From JBBKWX01 sp037969175 (GTDB lineage: Bacteria > Bacteroidota > Bacteroidia > AKYH767-A > JBBKVM01), in the NCBI GenBank assembly GCA_037969175.1, contig JBBKWX010000153.1, positions 1 through 7,626 on the forward strand: DNA of 7,626 bases, in the 5' to 3' direction. The translations under genes and the position numbers were made by a program. Below the pieces are notes generated by a model. The model saw nothing but the letters and a program-made list of their open reading frames with translations. It searched no databases and was not told the origin of the DNA. Shown piece after piece: positions 1-6,547 of the stretch (position 1 is the stretch's first letter; every line of letters begins with the position of its first letter).

Positions 1-12
1 CCTCGCAATCAA

Positions 13-1392
13 CTACAGATTCATTTTCTCTTTCCACAATTCATTGAAAGATTTTGCAGCTACCAGCGGCATCTCTCTTCGGGTTCCCCAGGACTTTTTA
101 AAGAAATTCTGAAGCACGAAATTTTTGGTTTTAGCTCCGCCTTTATTCATAGTATCCCGACTCATCATCGCTTTTTTCCAGAAATAATAAACCAACTTTT
201 CTTTCTTCCCACCCAATCCCTGATCAATACTGTCACGGCGATTGAACAAAAGCATTTTGTGCAGTTCTATTTTTACCGGGCATACTTCAGTACATTTTCC
301 ACATAGAGAAGAGGCAAAACTCAGATGCTTGAAATCCTCCATCCCTTTACGGTAAGGTTCTATAACTGAACCTATAGGCCCGCTATACGTAGTGCCATAA
401 GAATGACCACCAATATTTTTATAAACCGGACAAGCATTTAAACAAGCTCCGCAACGAATACAGGACAGAGATTGTCTTTGATCCTGTTGTGCCAATATAT
501 TTGTTCTGCCATTATCTAAAAGTATGACATACATTTCTTCCGGCCCGTCACTTTCGTCTATACTTTTAGGTCCACTGATGATGGAATTATAAACCGTTAC
601 TTTTTGCCCGGTTCCATGGGTAGCAAGCAAGGGCCAGAACAAATCCAGATCCGTGATTGATGGGATCACTTTTTCAATGCCGGCAATAACAATATGTATA
701 CGAGGAAATGCCATCGACAAAAATGCATTCCCTTCATTTTCTGTTATTGCTATGGATCCGGTATCTGCAAGCAAAAAATTTGCTCCGGTTATACCTGCTC
801 CGGCTGACATAAATTCTTCACGTAATTTTTTGCGAACAAATGCTGCAATATCTTCCGGAGTACTCTGTTTGGAAAGGTTGAATTTTTGATGAAACAATTC
901 TGCTACATCCTCTTTTGATTTATGCATTGCCGGTGTAACAATGTGATAGGGTTTTTCGCCGGCTAGCTGTACTATATATTCTCCCAGATCGGTTTCAACA
1001 GAATGAACTCCATTTTCAGCTAATGCTTCATTTAAGTTGATCTCTTCGGTGGTCATGGATTTCGATTTCACAACAGAAGTAACACCATGACGTGTCAATA
1101 TTCCCATCACTTCATTCAGTGCTTCCAGACCATCTTGTGCCCATACCACTTTTCCGCCACGCTTAATAAAACTGGCTTCGAATTCTATTAAATATTTATC
1201 CAGGTTCTCAATGGATTTCCATTTTACAAAAGAAGCTCTTTGCTTTGCCAATTCCAGATCCGCATACTGAGCTTTTCCCTTTATAACACTTGTGTCATAT
1301 TTGGAAATATTAAAGTTGATCTTTTTTCTATGATCCAGATCAAATGATTTTTTCTCCGAAGCTTCAAGAAAACTCTCCAGGTTTTCAGCCAT
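13..1392 (-). CDS. lutB: LutB-like lactate utilization iron-sulfur protein (LUD domain + 4Fe-4S)
   Basis: Predicted cytoplasmic protein of 459 residues. It resembles LutB, the iron-sulfur subunit of the LutABC L-lactate oxidation system, which passes electrons from lactate to the respiratory chain. The LUD (DUF162) domain spans roughly residues 65-295. A ferredoxin-like module follows, with C311-x2-C314-x2-C317-x3-C321-P and then C364-x2-C367-x3-C371-P. In a classical two-cluster ferredoxin the second motif would start with one more Cys; here that position is S361, leaving seven ligands, which I believe is usual for LutB relatives. The C-terminal tail (about 380-459) is basic and matches the LutB C-terminal region. 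There is no signal peptide or membrane segment. The ATG start lies 4 nt after the upstream peptidase stop, so it is very likely co-transcribed. LutA and LutC partners are not visible; the window ends 12 nt past the stop codon. The family call is firm, the lactate substrate is inference. Confidence 0.9.
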   Translation of the reverse strand: MAENLESFLEASEKKSFDLDHRKKINFNISKYDTSVIKGKAQYADLELAKQRASFVKWKSIENLDKYLIEFEASFIKRGGKVVWAQDGLEALNEVMGILTRHGVTSVVKSKSMTTEEINLNEALAENGVHSVETDLGEYIVQLAGEKPYHIVTPAMHKSKEDVAELFHQKFNLSKQSTPEDIAAFVRKKLREEFMSAGAGITGANFLLADTGSIAITENEGNAFLSMAFPRIHIVIAGIEKVIPSITDLDLFWPLLATHGTGQKVTVYNSIISGPKSIDESDGPEEMYVILLDNGRTNILAQQDQRQSLSCIRCGACLNACPVYKNIGGHSYGTTYSGPIGSVIEPYRKGMEDFKHLSFASSLCGKCTEVCPVKIELHKMLLFNRRDSIDQGLGGKKEKLVYYFWKKAMMSRDTMNKGGAKTKNFVLQNFFKKSWGTRREMPLVAAKSFNELWKEKMNL

Positions 1393-1396
1393 ATCT

Positions 1397-2974
1397 TTAT
1401 TCTTTACCGATTGAAATTTTATCTACAGAAATACGCTTATCTCTGTTTGCAAGTTCCCATGCTGTATAGAAAACAAGACGCGTTATCTTTTCCATTTTAC
1501 CGAATTCTATCTTCTCTTTTGTATCACTCGCTTCATGATAATCTTCATGTGACCCGTTAAAATAAAATATTACAGGGATATTATTTTTAGCAAAATTATA
1601 ATGATCAGAACGAGAATAATATTTGTTGGGATCCTTATCATCATTATACACATAATCCAGTGTGATGTTTGTATACAATGTATTCATCTGTTCATTGATC
1701 GTATGTAATTCTGAACTCAGTTTATCACTTCCTATCACATACACATAGTTGGGATCATCAGCATACTTTTTATCTCTTCTGCCTATCATATCGATATTCA
1801 AATTTGCGACGGTTGATGACAAAGGGAATACGGGATTATCTGTATAATATAGTGATCCCAGCAATCCTTTTTCTTCAGCAGTAACAGCCATGATCAACAC
1901 ACTTCTTCTTGGACCGTTTCCTTCTTTTTTCGCTTGCGCAAATGCTTCAGCTAGTTCTATCATGGCCGATGTTCCGGAGGCATTGTCATCAGCACCATAA
2001 TATATTTTACCATGACTTTCACCTAAATGATCGTAATGAGCAGTCAGCACAACCAACTCATCTTTCAAATCACTTCCTTCAATATACGCCAACACATTTT
2101 CCGTATCTATTTTCTCAACCTTTTTATCAATATCTATCAAGAGAGGCTGCAAAGATTCTACACGCAGGGTCTTACCATGTTTATTGATCGAAGATGTCAA
2201 TTTATCGATGGTATATCCGCTTTTACTTATCAGCTTATCACCCATCTCCTTGCTGATATAAAATACGGGAATATCTTTCTCAACAGTAACATTCGTTGCA
2301 AGCTTCATGCTCTTACTTTCTATGTAATGCGTGAAACGTGATCTCGTTTCTTCAAAAGGTTCTGTAACATAAAAGATGACCGATGGATTTTTAGTCTTTG
2401 CTAAAGCGATTTTCTTTCTCGAATTTTTTGCCCAATTACTTATCTCTCCACTACCGGTGATTCGTGAGTTCCCTCTTTTATCCATAGGATCGCCCGGGAG
2501 AATAAGTATAAATTTCCCTGACACATCTTCAAGTCCGGCGTAATCAGAATATTTCTCATCATCAATGCCATACCCAACACAATACACTTTATTCTGTGCA
2601 AGCGATGTATCCACTAAGCCTCTTGTAAAAAAGAAATCGCTTTGGTCATTAAATCTATTTCCTGCCAGGTTGATCATTACTTCTGCCGGAGGTGAAATTA
2701 TTAAAGGTACTTTCTGGTAATAACTTCCATCCGCCAGTGGTGGAATTCCAAAAGATCTGAATTTATTGGAAAGATATTCAGCTGCCAGTTTTTGTCCTAT
2801 CTCACCTGTCTCTCTGCCTAAAAATTCATCACCGGCTAACTGATACAAATAATCTTTCAGGTCCTTTTCAGTAATGCTAGATGCATACTTTTCAGCAATC
2901 GTATTTTTTGTCTGGGCGTTAATTGTATTAAAACAAAAAATAAAGCTCAGAAGAATGATCAGTTTATTATTCAT
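1397..2974 (-). CDS. Exported M28 family zinc metallopeptidase
   Basis: 525-residue exported peptidase of family M28, whose members are mostly aminopeptidases with two zinc ions. Residues 1-20 form a Sec signal peptide (basic N terminus, hydrophobic core, A20|Q21 cleavage); no Cys follows the site, so it is not a lipoprotein. Residues about 130-260 look like the PA-type insert common in this family. The catalytic domain runs from about 290 to 510. The expected ligands are all present: H313 in TAHYDH, bridging D330 in GADDNASG, general base E367 and ligand E368 in AEEKG, D395 in NIDMIGR, and H480 in DYHEASD. It should therefore be active in the periplasm or outside the cell. I see no C-terminal type IX sorting domain. 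The start lies 2 nt after the rpiB stop with no ribosome binding site, which suggests translational coupling. Exact substrate specificity cannot be read from the sequence. Confidence 0.93.
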   Translation of the reverse strand: MNNKLIILLSFIFCFNTINAQTKNTIAEKYASSITEKDLKDYLYQLAGDEFLGRETGEIGQKLAAEYLSNKFRSFGIPPLADGSYYQKVPLIISPPAEVMINLAGNRFNDQSDFFFTRGLVDTSLAQNKVYCVGYGIDDEKYSDYAGLEDVSGKFILILPGDPMDKRGNSRITGSGEISNWAKNSRKKIALAKTKNPSVIFYVTEPFEETRSRFTHYIESKSMKLATNVTVEKDIPVFYISKEMGDKLISKSGYTIDKLTSSINKHGKTLRVESLQPLLIDIDKKVEKIDTENVLAYIEGSDLKDELVVLTAHYDHLGESHGKIYYGADDNASGTSAMIELAEAFAQAKKEGNGPRRSVLIMAVTAEEKGLLGSLYYTDNPVFPLSSTVANLNIDMIGRRDKKYADDPNYVYVIGSDKLSSELHTINEQMNTLYTNITLDYVYNDDKDPNKYYSRSDHYNFAKNNIPVIFYFNGSHEDYHEASDTKEKIEFGKMEKITRLVFYTAWELANRDKRISVDKISIGKE

Positions 2975-2976
2975 AA

Positions 2977-3432
2977 TTATTTTTGGGGAATGGTGATCTT
3001 ATTGACTCTGGTTTGATGGCGACCCCCTTCAAAAGATGTAGTTAGAAAAGCCATCAACATTTCTTTAGCAATGGCAGAAGATATAAAACGAGACGGAATG
3101 CAAAGAATATTTGCATCATTATGTTGCCTGGATAAAGCCGCGAGTTCGGGAGTCCAGCATAGAGCTGCCCGGATTCCTTTATGCTTATTTGCTGCAATAC
3201 AAACTCCATTACCACTCCCACAGATAAGAATGCCAAATCCGGCTTTACCCGATTCTACCTCATCAGCAACAGGATGCACGAAATCAGGGTAATCAACGGA
3301 ATCTGTACTATAGGTGCCCAGATCCTTGACATTGTATCCCTTTTCCCTGAGATAAGGCAAAATTTCTTCTTTCAAATCAAAACCTGCATGGTCACAGCCA
3401 ATTGCAAGATCTATTAATGTAGTTTGTTCCAT
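2977..3432 (-). CDS. rpiB: Ribose-5-phosphate isomerase B
   Basis: 151-residue cytoplasmic enzyme of the RpiB/LacAB family, a normal length for the family. It interconverts ribose 5-phosphate and ribulose 5-phosphate in the non-oxidative pentose phosphate pathway. Diagnostic segments are GCDHAGF (12-18), the STDSVDYPDF segment (42-51), the active-site loop CGSGNG (71-76) followed by IAANK, and RQHNDAN (102-108). C71 and H104 correspond to the catalytic Cys and His of the Escherichia coli enzyme. The loop carries SGNG where E. coli has TGIG, a normal variant. The ATG start fits the family N terminus, about eight residues before the first beta strand motif. It is the first gene of a leftward operon with the M28 peptidase and LutB-like genes. 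A TAnnTTTG match lies 18-25 nt upstream. Some homologues act on allose or galactose phosphates, but no such pathway genes are nearby. Confidence 0.95.
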   Translation of the reverse strand: MEQTTLIDLAIGCDHAGFDLKEEILPYLREKGYNVKDLGTYSTDSVDYPDFVHPVADEVESGKAGFGILICGSGNGVCIAANKHKGIRAALCWTPELAALSRQHNDANILCIPSRFISSAIAKEMLMAFLTTSFEGGRHQTRVNKITIPQK

Positions 3433-3449
3433 GGTCTTTTAATTGCTAG

Positions 3450-3457
3450 CAAAATTA
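3450..3457 (-). promoter_or_regulatory. Candidate -7 promoter element for the rpiB operon
   Basis: On the minus strand this reads TAATTTTG, an exact match to the Bacteroidota -7 consensus TAnnTTTG. It lies 18-25 nt upstream of the rpiB start codon and is the only exact match I found on that strand in the gap. It would give a leader of roughly ten bases. No TTG (-33 element) occurs at the usual distance upstream, which weakens the call. Confidence 0.4.
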
Positions 3458-3584
3458 ACAATTTGTAAGGCTAAATCTCCCTTATAAGGTATATATATAA
3501 ACACAGCTGTCTATTTTAGTATCTTTAAGGTAAATATTGAGAATTCATCAGCGTTAAATAATTGAGAGTAATTATGGATGCAAT

Positions 3585-3593
3585 TTATGAACA
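3585..3593 (+). other. Weak DnaA-box-like site (one mismatch)
   Basis: TTATGAACA differs from TTATnCACA only at position 6 (A for C). Alone it is weak in such AT-rich DNA. It is listed because it shares a gap with two exact boxes. Confidence 0.25.
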
Positions 3594-3703
3594 ATCGGGG
3601 TGTTAATTAATAAATAAACTGTTTAAATCTTTTTATAAATAATCCTTGCTTGTTACATATATAATCCTCCTTATATGAAACAAACTAAAAGACAAGAAAA
3701 TTT

Positions 3704-3711
3704 TACATTTG
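3704..3711 (+). promoter_or_regulatory. Candidate -7 promoter element, rightward
   Basis: TACATTTG is an exact match to TAnnTTTG on the nadA strand. No TTG lies 17-23 bp upstream. Use of this site would give nadA a leader of more than 230 nt that passes through the DnaA-box region, so its role is doubtful. Confidence 0.25.
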
Positions 3712-3716
3712 TTTCT

Positions 3717-3738
3717 CAACAATTATTCAACAGTTATT
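3717..3738 (+). repeat. Tandem 11-bp repeat, two copies
   Basis: Two adjacent copies of CAACARTTATT (3717-3727 and 3728-3738) differ at one base (A versus G at the sixth position). The 11-bp unit is about one helical turn, so both copies face the same side of the DNA. This arrangement is typical of arrayed protein-binding sites, including DnaA sites, but the bound protein is unknown. Confidence 0.5.
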
Positions 3739-3758
3739 AAGACATTTTGACAAAGAAC

Positions 3759-3767
3759 TTATACACA
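3759..3767 (+). other. DnaA box (exact consensus match)
   Basis: TTATACACA matches the DnaA R-box consensus TTATnCACA at every defined position. It faces the second exact box at 3849-3857, which lies on the other strand. From base composition I estimate by hand about 0.04 exact matches expected by chance in the whole gap on both strands, so two is more than expected. Confidence 0.5.
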
Positions 3768-3776
3768 TAAAACTAA

Positions 3777-3809
3777 TTGACGGAATTTATCCCAGTATCA
3801 TTTACTTTG
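3777..3809 (+). promoter_or_regulatory. Candidate nadA promoter
   Basis: TTG at 3777-3779 and TTACTTTG at 3802-3809 (seven of eight matches to TAnnTTTG) are 22 bp apart, within the spacing reported for Bacteroidota promoters. Transcription would start near 3815, giving nadA a leader of about 140 nt that includes the inverted repeat at 3836-3861. It is the best rightward promoter I can find, but still modest. Confidence 0.35.
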
Positions 3810-3837
3810 AATATTAATAGGTTATAATCTGAAAACT

Positions 3838-3846
3838 TGTTAATAA
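3838..3846 (-). other. Weak DnaA-box-like site (one mismatch)
   Basis: On the minus strand this reads TTATTAACA, one mismatch from TTATnCACA. It starts exactly 11 bp from the adjacent exact box (3849-3857) in the same orientation, which is what gives it weight. Confidence 0.35.
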
Positions 3847-3848
3847 CC

Positions 3849-3857
3849 TGTGCATAA
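3849..3857 (-). other. DnaA box (exact consensus match)
   Basis: On the minus strand this reads TTATGCACA, an exact match to TTATnCACA. It sits in a run of TTAT/TTTT-starting nonamers on the same strand at 10-11 bp spacing (starting at 3867, 3857, 3846 and 3835). Confidence 0.5.
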
Positions 3858-3953
3858 CAAGGGATAAAATACCATGTCAAGCAAAAGGCTAATTATTTGC
3901 AAACAGTATGAACAGCCTATTATTATTATAAATATTAATTCTAAAATATATTA

Positions 3954-4958
3954 ATGTATAGTAAAGAAGAAAAAGTTCCATTTCTTGAATCAAAAGGTTT
4001 TGTAGACCTTTGGGTTGATCCTACGCTTGACCTGTTCGATGAAATTGAAAAACTTAAAAAAGAAAAAAATGCTGTTATCCTGGCCCATTATTACCAGGAT
4101 GCAGATATTCAAGATGTTGCAGATTACATCGGCGATAGTTTGGGCTTAAGTCAGCAAGCTGAAAAGACCACAGCCGACATAATTGTTTTTGCAGGCGTTC
4201 ATTTTATGGCTGAAACTGCAAAAATTTTAAATCCATCAAAAAAAGTTGTTTTACCGGATCTTAGAGCAGGATGTTCATTATCAGATGCTTGTCCTCCTGA
4301 TAAATTTGCTGCATTCAGAGCTCAATATCCCGATCATGTTGTCATATCCTATGTAAACTGCTCAGCTGCCATAAAAGCCCAAAGTGACATCATTTGTACA
4401 TCTACAAATGCCATTGAAATTGTAAATTCAGTACCTGCCGATAAAGGGATCATTTTCGCTCCGGATAAAAATTTAGGAGCCTATGTAGCCAAACAAACAG
4501 GCAGAGAAATGATTTTGTGGGATGGATCCTGCATGGTACATGAGATTTTTTCCCGGGAACGAATCATTAAACTGAAAGCCGCTAATCCAGGTGCACTTTT
4601 GATAGCTCATCCGGAATGTGAACAACCGGTACTTGATCTTGCAGATTTTATAGGGTCAACAACCGGATTATTGAATTTTGCGGTGAACAATGAAAATAAT
4701 GTATTCATTGTAGCTACAGAACCCGGTATTATCCATCAGATGGAACTAAAAGCTCCTTCTAAGACATTTATTCCTGCTCCACCTGATAATTCCTGTGCTT
4801 GCAATAATTGTCCGCATATGAAACTTAATTCGCTTGAAAAAGTATATCTGTGTTTAAAACACGAATTGCCCGAATTGATCATTCCGGAAGATCTTCGCAT
4901 AAAAGCGTTGATTCCGATGAAAAGGATGCTTGACATTTCAGCTAAGGCGGGACTATAA
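3954..4958 (+). CDS. nadA: Quinolinate synthase NadA
   Basis: 334-residue cytoplasmic enzyme of de novo NAD synthesis. It condenses iminoaspartate (from NadB) with dihydroxyacetone phosphate to give quinolinate, using one oxygen-sensitive [4Fe-4S] cluster. The three cluster ligands are recognisable: C107 in the RAGCSL segment, C193 in DGSCMVH, and C286 in the CxxCP motif of the CACNNCPHMK segment. C281 and C283 are additional Cys near the last ligand. Other family signatures are AHYYQ (44-48), FMAETAKIL (84-92), YVNCSAAIKA (133-142) and AHPEC (218-222). The three tandem pseudo-symmetric domains give the expected length. The start is the first ATG in an AT-rich leader without a Shine-Dalgarno site, normal for this phylum. 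nadB and nadC are not in the window. It is followed after 10 nt by the MORN-repeat gene, with no terminator between, so the two probably share a transcript. Confidence 0.97.
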   Translation: MYSKEEKVPFLESKGFVDLWVDPTLDLFDEIEKLKKEKNAVILAHYYQDADIQDVADYIGDSLGLSQQAEKTTADIIVFAGVHFMAETAKILNPSKKVVLPDLRAGCSLSDACPPDKFAAFRAQYPDHVVISYVNCSAAIKAQSDIICTSTNAIEIVNSVPADKGIIFAPDKNLGAYVAKQTGREMILWDGSCMVHEIFSRERIIKLKAANPGALLIAHPECEQPVLDLADFIGSTTGLLNFAVNNENNVFIVATEPGIIHQMELKAPSKTFIPAPPDNSCACNNCPHMKLNSLEKVYLCLKHELPELIIPEDLRIKALIPMKRMLDISAKAGL

Positions 4959-4968
4959 TTTTTTTATC

Positions 4969-6501
4969 ATGAGAATACTTTTCTTTCTTTTATTATTCTT
5001 TCCATTTTTTCTGAATGCTCAGGATGAGCAAAAATTAAATCCAAATGGATTCAATCAATTTAAATTTCCAACAGGTGTAGTTTCTTCAGAAGGAACTATG
5101 TTGAATGGAAGACCTGAAGGAATTTGGAAAAGTTTTTATGAAAATGGAAAATTAAAATCAACAGGAAGCAGACTAAATCATTTACTCGATGGTGAATGGA
5201 AATTCTATAACGTGAAAGGAATATTAGAAACAAGTATTCAATATAAAGAAGGAAAAAAGAATGGTTATTTAAGATCATATTTTGAGAGTGGAGCTGTAAG
5301 ATCGGAAGAGCCGTATGTACTTGATATCAAAGAAGGACAAGCGAAATATTTTTATGAGGATGGGGCAGTTTTAAAAACGGCAACCTGGAAAAACGGACTC
5401 GAAGATGGTATCAGCAAAGAATTTGGAAGTGATGGAAGAGTCATCACACTTAGCACATTTAAAAATGGATTTTTTGTAAAAGAAGAAAAGATAAATAGAA
5501 TTGATAAATTCGAAATGAAGCAAGGTGTCTGGAAAACATTTTATGAAAATGGAAATGTAAAAGCAGATGGAACGTATAAAGATGATAAGAAAAATGGAAC
5601 CTTCAGAGTGTATACTAAAGAAGGACTTGTAAAGGAAATTGAAGAGTATGTAAATGATAAACTTGTTGAAAAAGAAGGACAAAAGATAATTGAATTAGAT
5701 ATAGCAAGAGATTATCATATAGGCGGAATACTGAAATCAATTGGAAGTTATGACGGAGAGAAACCTGTTGGTGTTTTTAAGGAATATGATACCGATGGAA
5801 AAATAATTGCGACTACGACATACTCTGAAGGCAAAGTAACACGCAAAGGCAGGCTGGATGATAACAGTAAAGAACAAGGACCTTGGGAAGAGTTTTGGTT
5901 GAATGGAAAACTAAAAGCAAAGGGTGATTATAAAGATGGTAAGCGCGTTGGAGTTTGGAAATATTTTTATGAATCCGGTGCTCTGCTTCAGGAAGGACTT
6001 TATAAAAATGGGAAACCCGAAGCTGATTGGATTTGGTATTATGAAAGTGGGGAAAAATTGAGGACGGAACAATTCAGAGATGGAAGAGAAGATGGCTTGA
6101 CAATGGAATTTGATCAGCAAGGTAGTGTCATCAGTTCGGGATATTATATAGATGGATATAAAGATGGAAAATGGAAGATCAGTAACGGGGATATTGTGAA
6201 GGAAGGAAAATTTGTGGATGGCCGTGAAGATGGACTTTGGAATTGGGTAGATAAGGATGGTAAATTAAGATTCGAGGGAGAATTTATAGATGGACTTGAA
6301 AACAAGATTCACAAATACTACTATCCCGATGGTAAAGTCCGGGAAGAAAGGTCTTATCGACTCGGTATCCGGGATGGCACTTGGAAGATCTATGATATGC
6401 TAGGCGAACTCATAGTATCAATCACCTATATAGATGGAAATGAGATAAAACTGAATGGCGTGAAGGTTCAGAATAGTCAGGATAATTCCGGCAAGCCTTA
6501 A
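4969..6501 (+). CDS. Exported YwqK/MORN-repeat protein
   Basis: 510-residue protein made almost wholly of about 17 repeats of roughly 23-24 residues with the theme GxWkxfyenGklkxxgxYkdGkxdG. The repeats span about residues 51-493 and match the MORN-like repeat of the YwqK family, predicted to fold as stacked beta-hairpins. Residues 1-17 form a clear Sec signal peptide (MR, a Leu/Phe-rich core, A17|Q18), so the protein should be periplasmic or at the cell surface; no lipobox Cys is present. I chose the ATG at 4969 because it begins exactly at that signal peptide. A TTG-initiated extension from 4930 would add 13 polar residues and overlap nadA. Databases often name this family 'toxin-antitoxin system YwqK family antitoxin', but export and the absence of a neighbouring toxin argue against that role. 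Function is unknown. The gene is strongly A+G rich on its coding strand. Confidence 0.88.
   Translation: MRILFFLLLFFPFFLNAQDEQKLNPNGFNQFKFPTGVVSSEGTMLNGRPEGIWKSFYENGKLKSTGSRLNHLLDGEWKFYNVKGILETSIQYKEGKKNGYLRSYFESGAVRSEEPYVLDIKEGQAKYFYEDGAVLKTATWKNGLEDGISKEFGSDGRVITLSTFKNGFFVKEEKINRIDKFEMKQGVWKTFYENGNVKADGTYKDDKKNGTFRVYTKEGLVKEIEEYVNDKLVEKEGQKIIELDIARDYHIGGILKSIGSYDGEKPVGVFKEYDTDGKIIATTTYSEGKVTRKGRLDDNSKEQGPWEEFWLNGKLKAKGDYKDGKRVGVWKYFYESGALLQEGLYKNGKPEADWIWYYESGEKLRTEQFRDGREDGLTMEFDQQGSVISSGYYIDGYKDGKWKISNGDIVKEGKFVDGREDGLWNWVDKDGKLRFEGEFIDGLENKIHKYYYPDGKVREERSYRLGIRDGTWKIYDMLGELIVSITYIDGNEIKLNGVKVQNSQDNSGKP
5119..6447 (+). repeat. Tandem MORN-like coding repeats (about 17 units)
   Basis: Diverged units of about 70 bp encode the beta-hairpin repeats. 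Most are regular, but units beginning near residues 147, 210 and 260 carry inserts of about 12-16 residues, and one unit lacks its opening GxW strand. Two longer blocks, each an insert ending KQG or EQG followed by W-x2-F-(Y/W)-x-N-G and Y-K-D, look like copies of each other. At DNA level a 17-bp stretch is identical at 5134-5150 and 5539-5555, and the DGREDG coding segment recurs near 6080 and 6220. Repeat divergence suggests an old expansion rather than a recent one. Confidence 0.8.
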
Positions 6502-6547
6502 TCAGATATCATTGATTTGTAAAATAATAGAAACTTCATTTGATTTA

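Larger units (their letters stand above)
3836..3861. repeat. Inverted repeat, 7-bp arms
   Basis: CTTGTTA (3836-3842) and TAACAAG (3855-3861) are exact reverse complements with a 12-base spacer. The right arm overlaps the exact DnaA box at 3849-3857. There is no following T tract, so it is not a terminator. It may be an operator for a dimeric regulator, or a by-product of arrayed DnaA-type sites. Confidence 0.4.
3433..3953. other. AT-rich divergent intergenic region; possible replication origin or regulatory region
   Basis: This 521-base gap between divergent rpiB and nadA holds no credible gene. The longest rightward ATG frame I noticed is 21 codons (3675-3740). By hand count, 3481-3960 is about 24% GC, far below the flanking genes. 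It contains two exact matches to the DnaA box TTATnCACA in opposite orientation, two one-mismatch copies, a 7-bp inverted repeat, an 11-bp tandem duplication, and very AT-rich stretches at about 3601-3665 and 3918-3958 that could serve as unwinding elements. Flanking genes on both sides are transcribed outward. These traits are compatible with a chromosomal origin. They are also partly expected of any long promoter region in an AT-rich genome. No dnaA, gyrB or dnaN gene is in the window to support the origin reading. Confidence 0.4.

Noticed and set aside
1909..2341. Plus-strand open frames opposite the M28 peptidase gene
   Set aside because: They lie antisense to a clearly coding, motif-complete gene and their translations show no protein-like pattern.
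3504..3511. ACAGCTGT palindrome upstream of rpiB
   Set aside because: An isolated 8-bp palindrome with no second copy or promoter alignment is expected by chance.
3574..3606. 10-codon ATG frame as a possible leader peptide
   Set aside because: No codon run related to any nearby pathway, no attenuator hairpin after it, and far from nadA.
3675..3740. 21-codon ATG frame in the rpiB/nadA gap
   Set aside because: It has no ribosome binding site and no recognisable protein features, and is within what chance gives in AT-rich DNA.
3717..3867. CRISPR array or mobile-element ends
   Set aside because: The repeats are 7-11 bp, not regularly spaced with unique spacers, and no transposase, integrase or target-site duplication is present.
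4930..4968. N-terminal extension of the MORN-repeat protein starting at TTG 4930 and overlapping nadA
   Set aside because: It would place 13 polar residues in front of a complete signal peptide. The ATG at 4969 gives a standard exported start and no overlap.
4969..6501. Toxin-antitoxin module
   Set aside because: Only the family's database name suggests it. The protein has a signal peptide, is built only of repeats, and no small toxin gene is adjacent.
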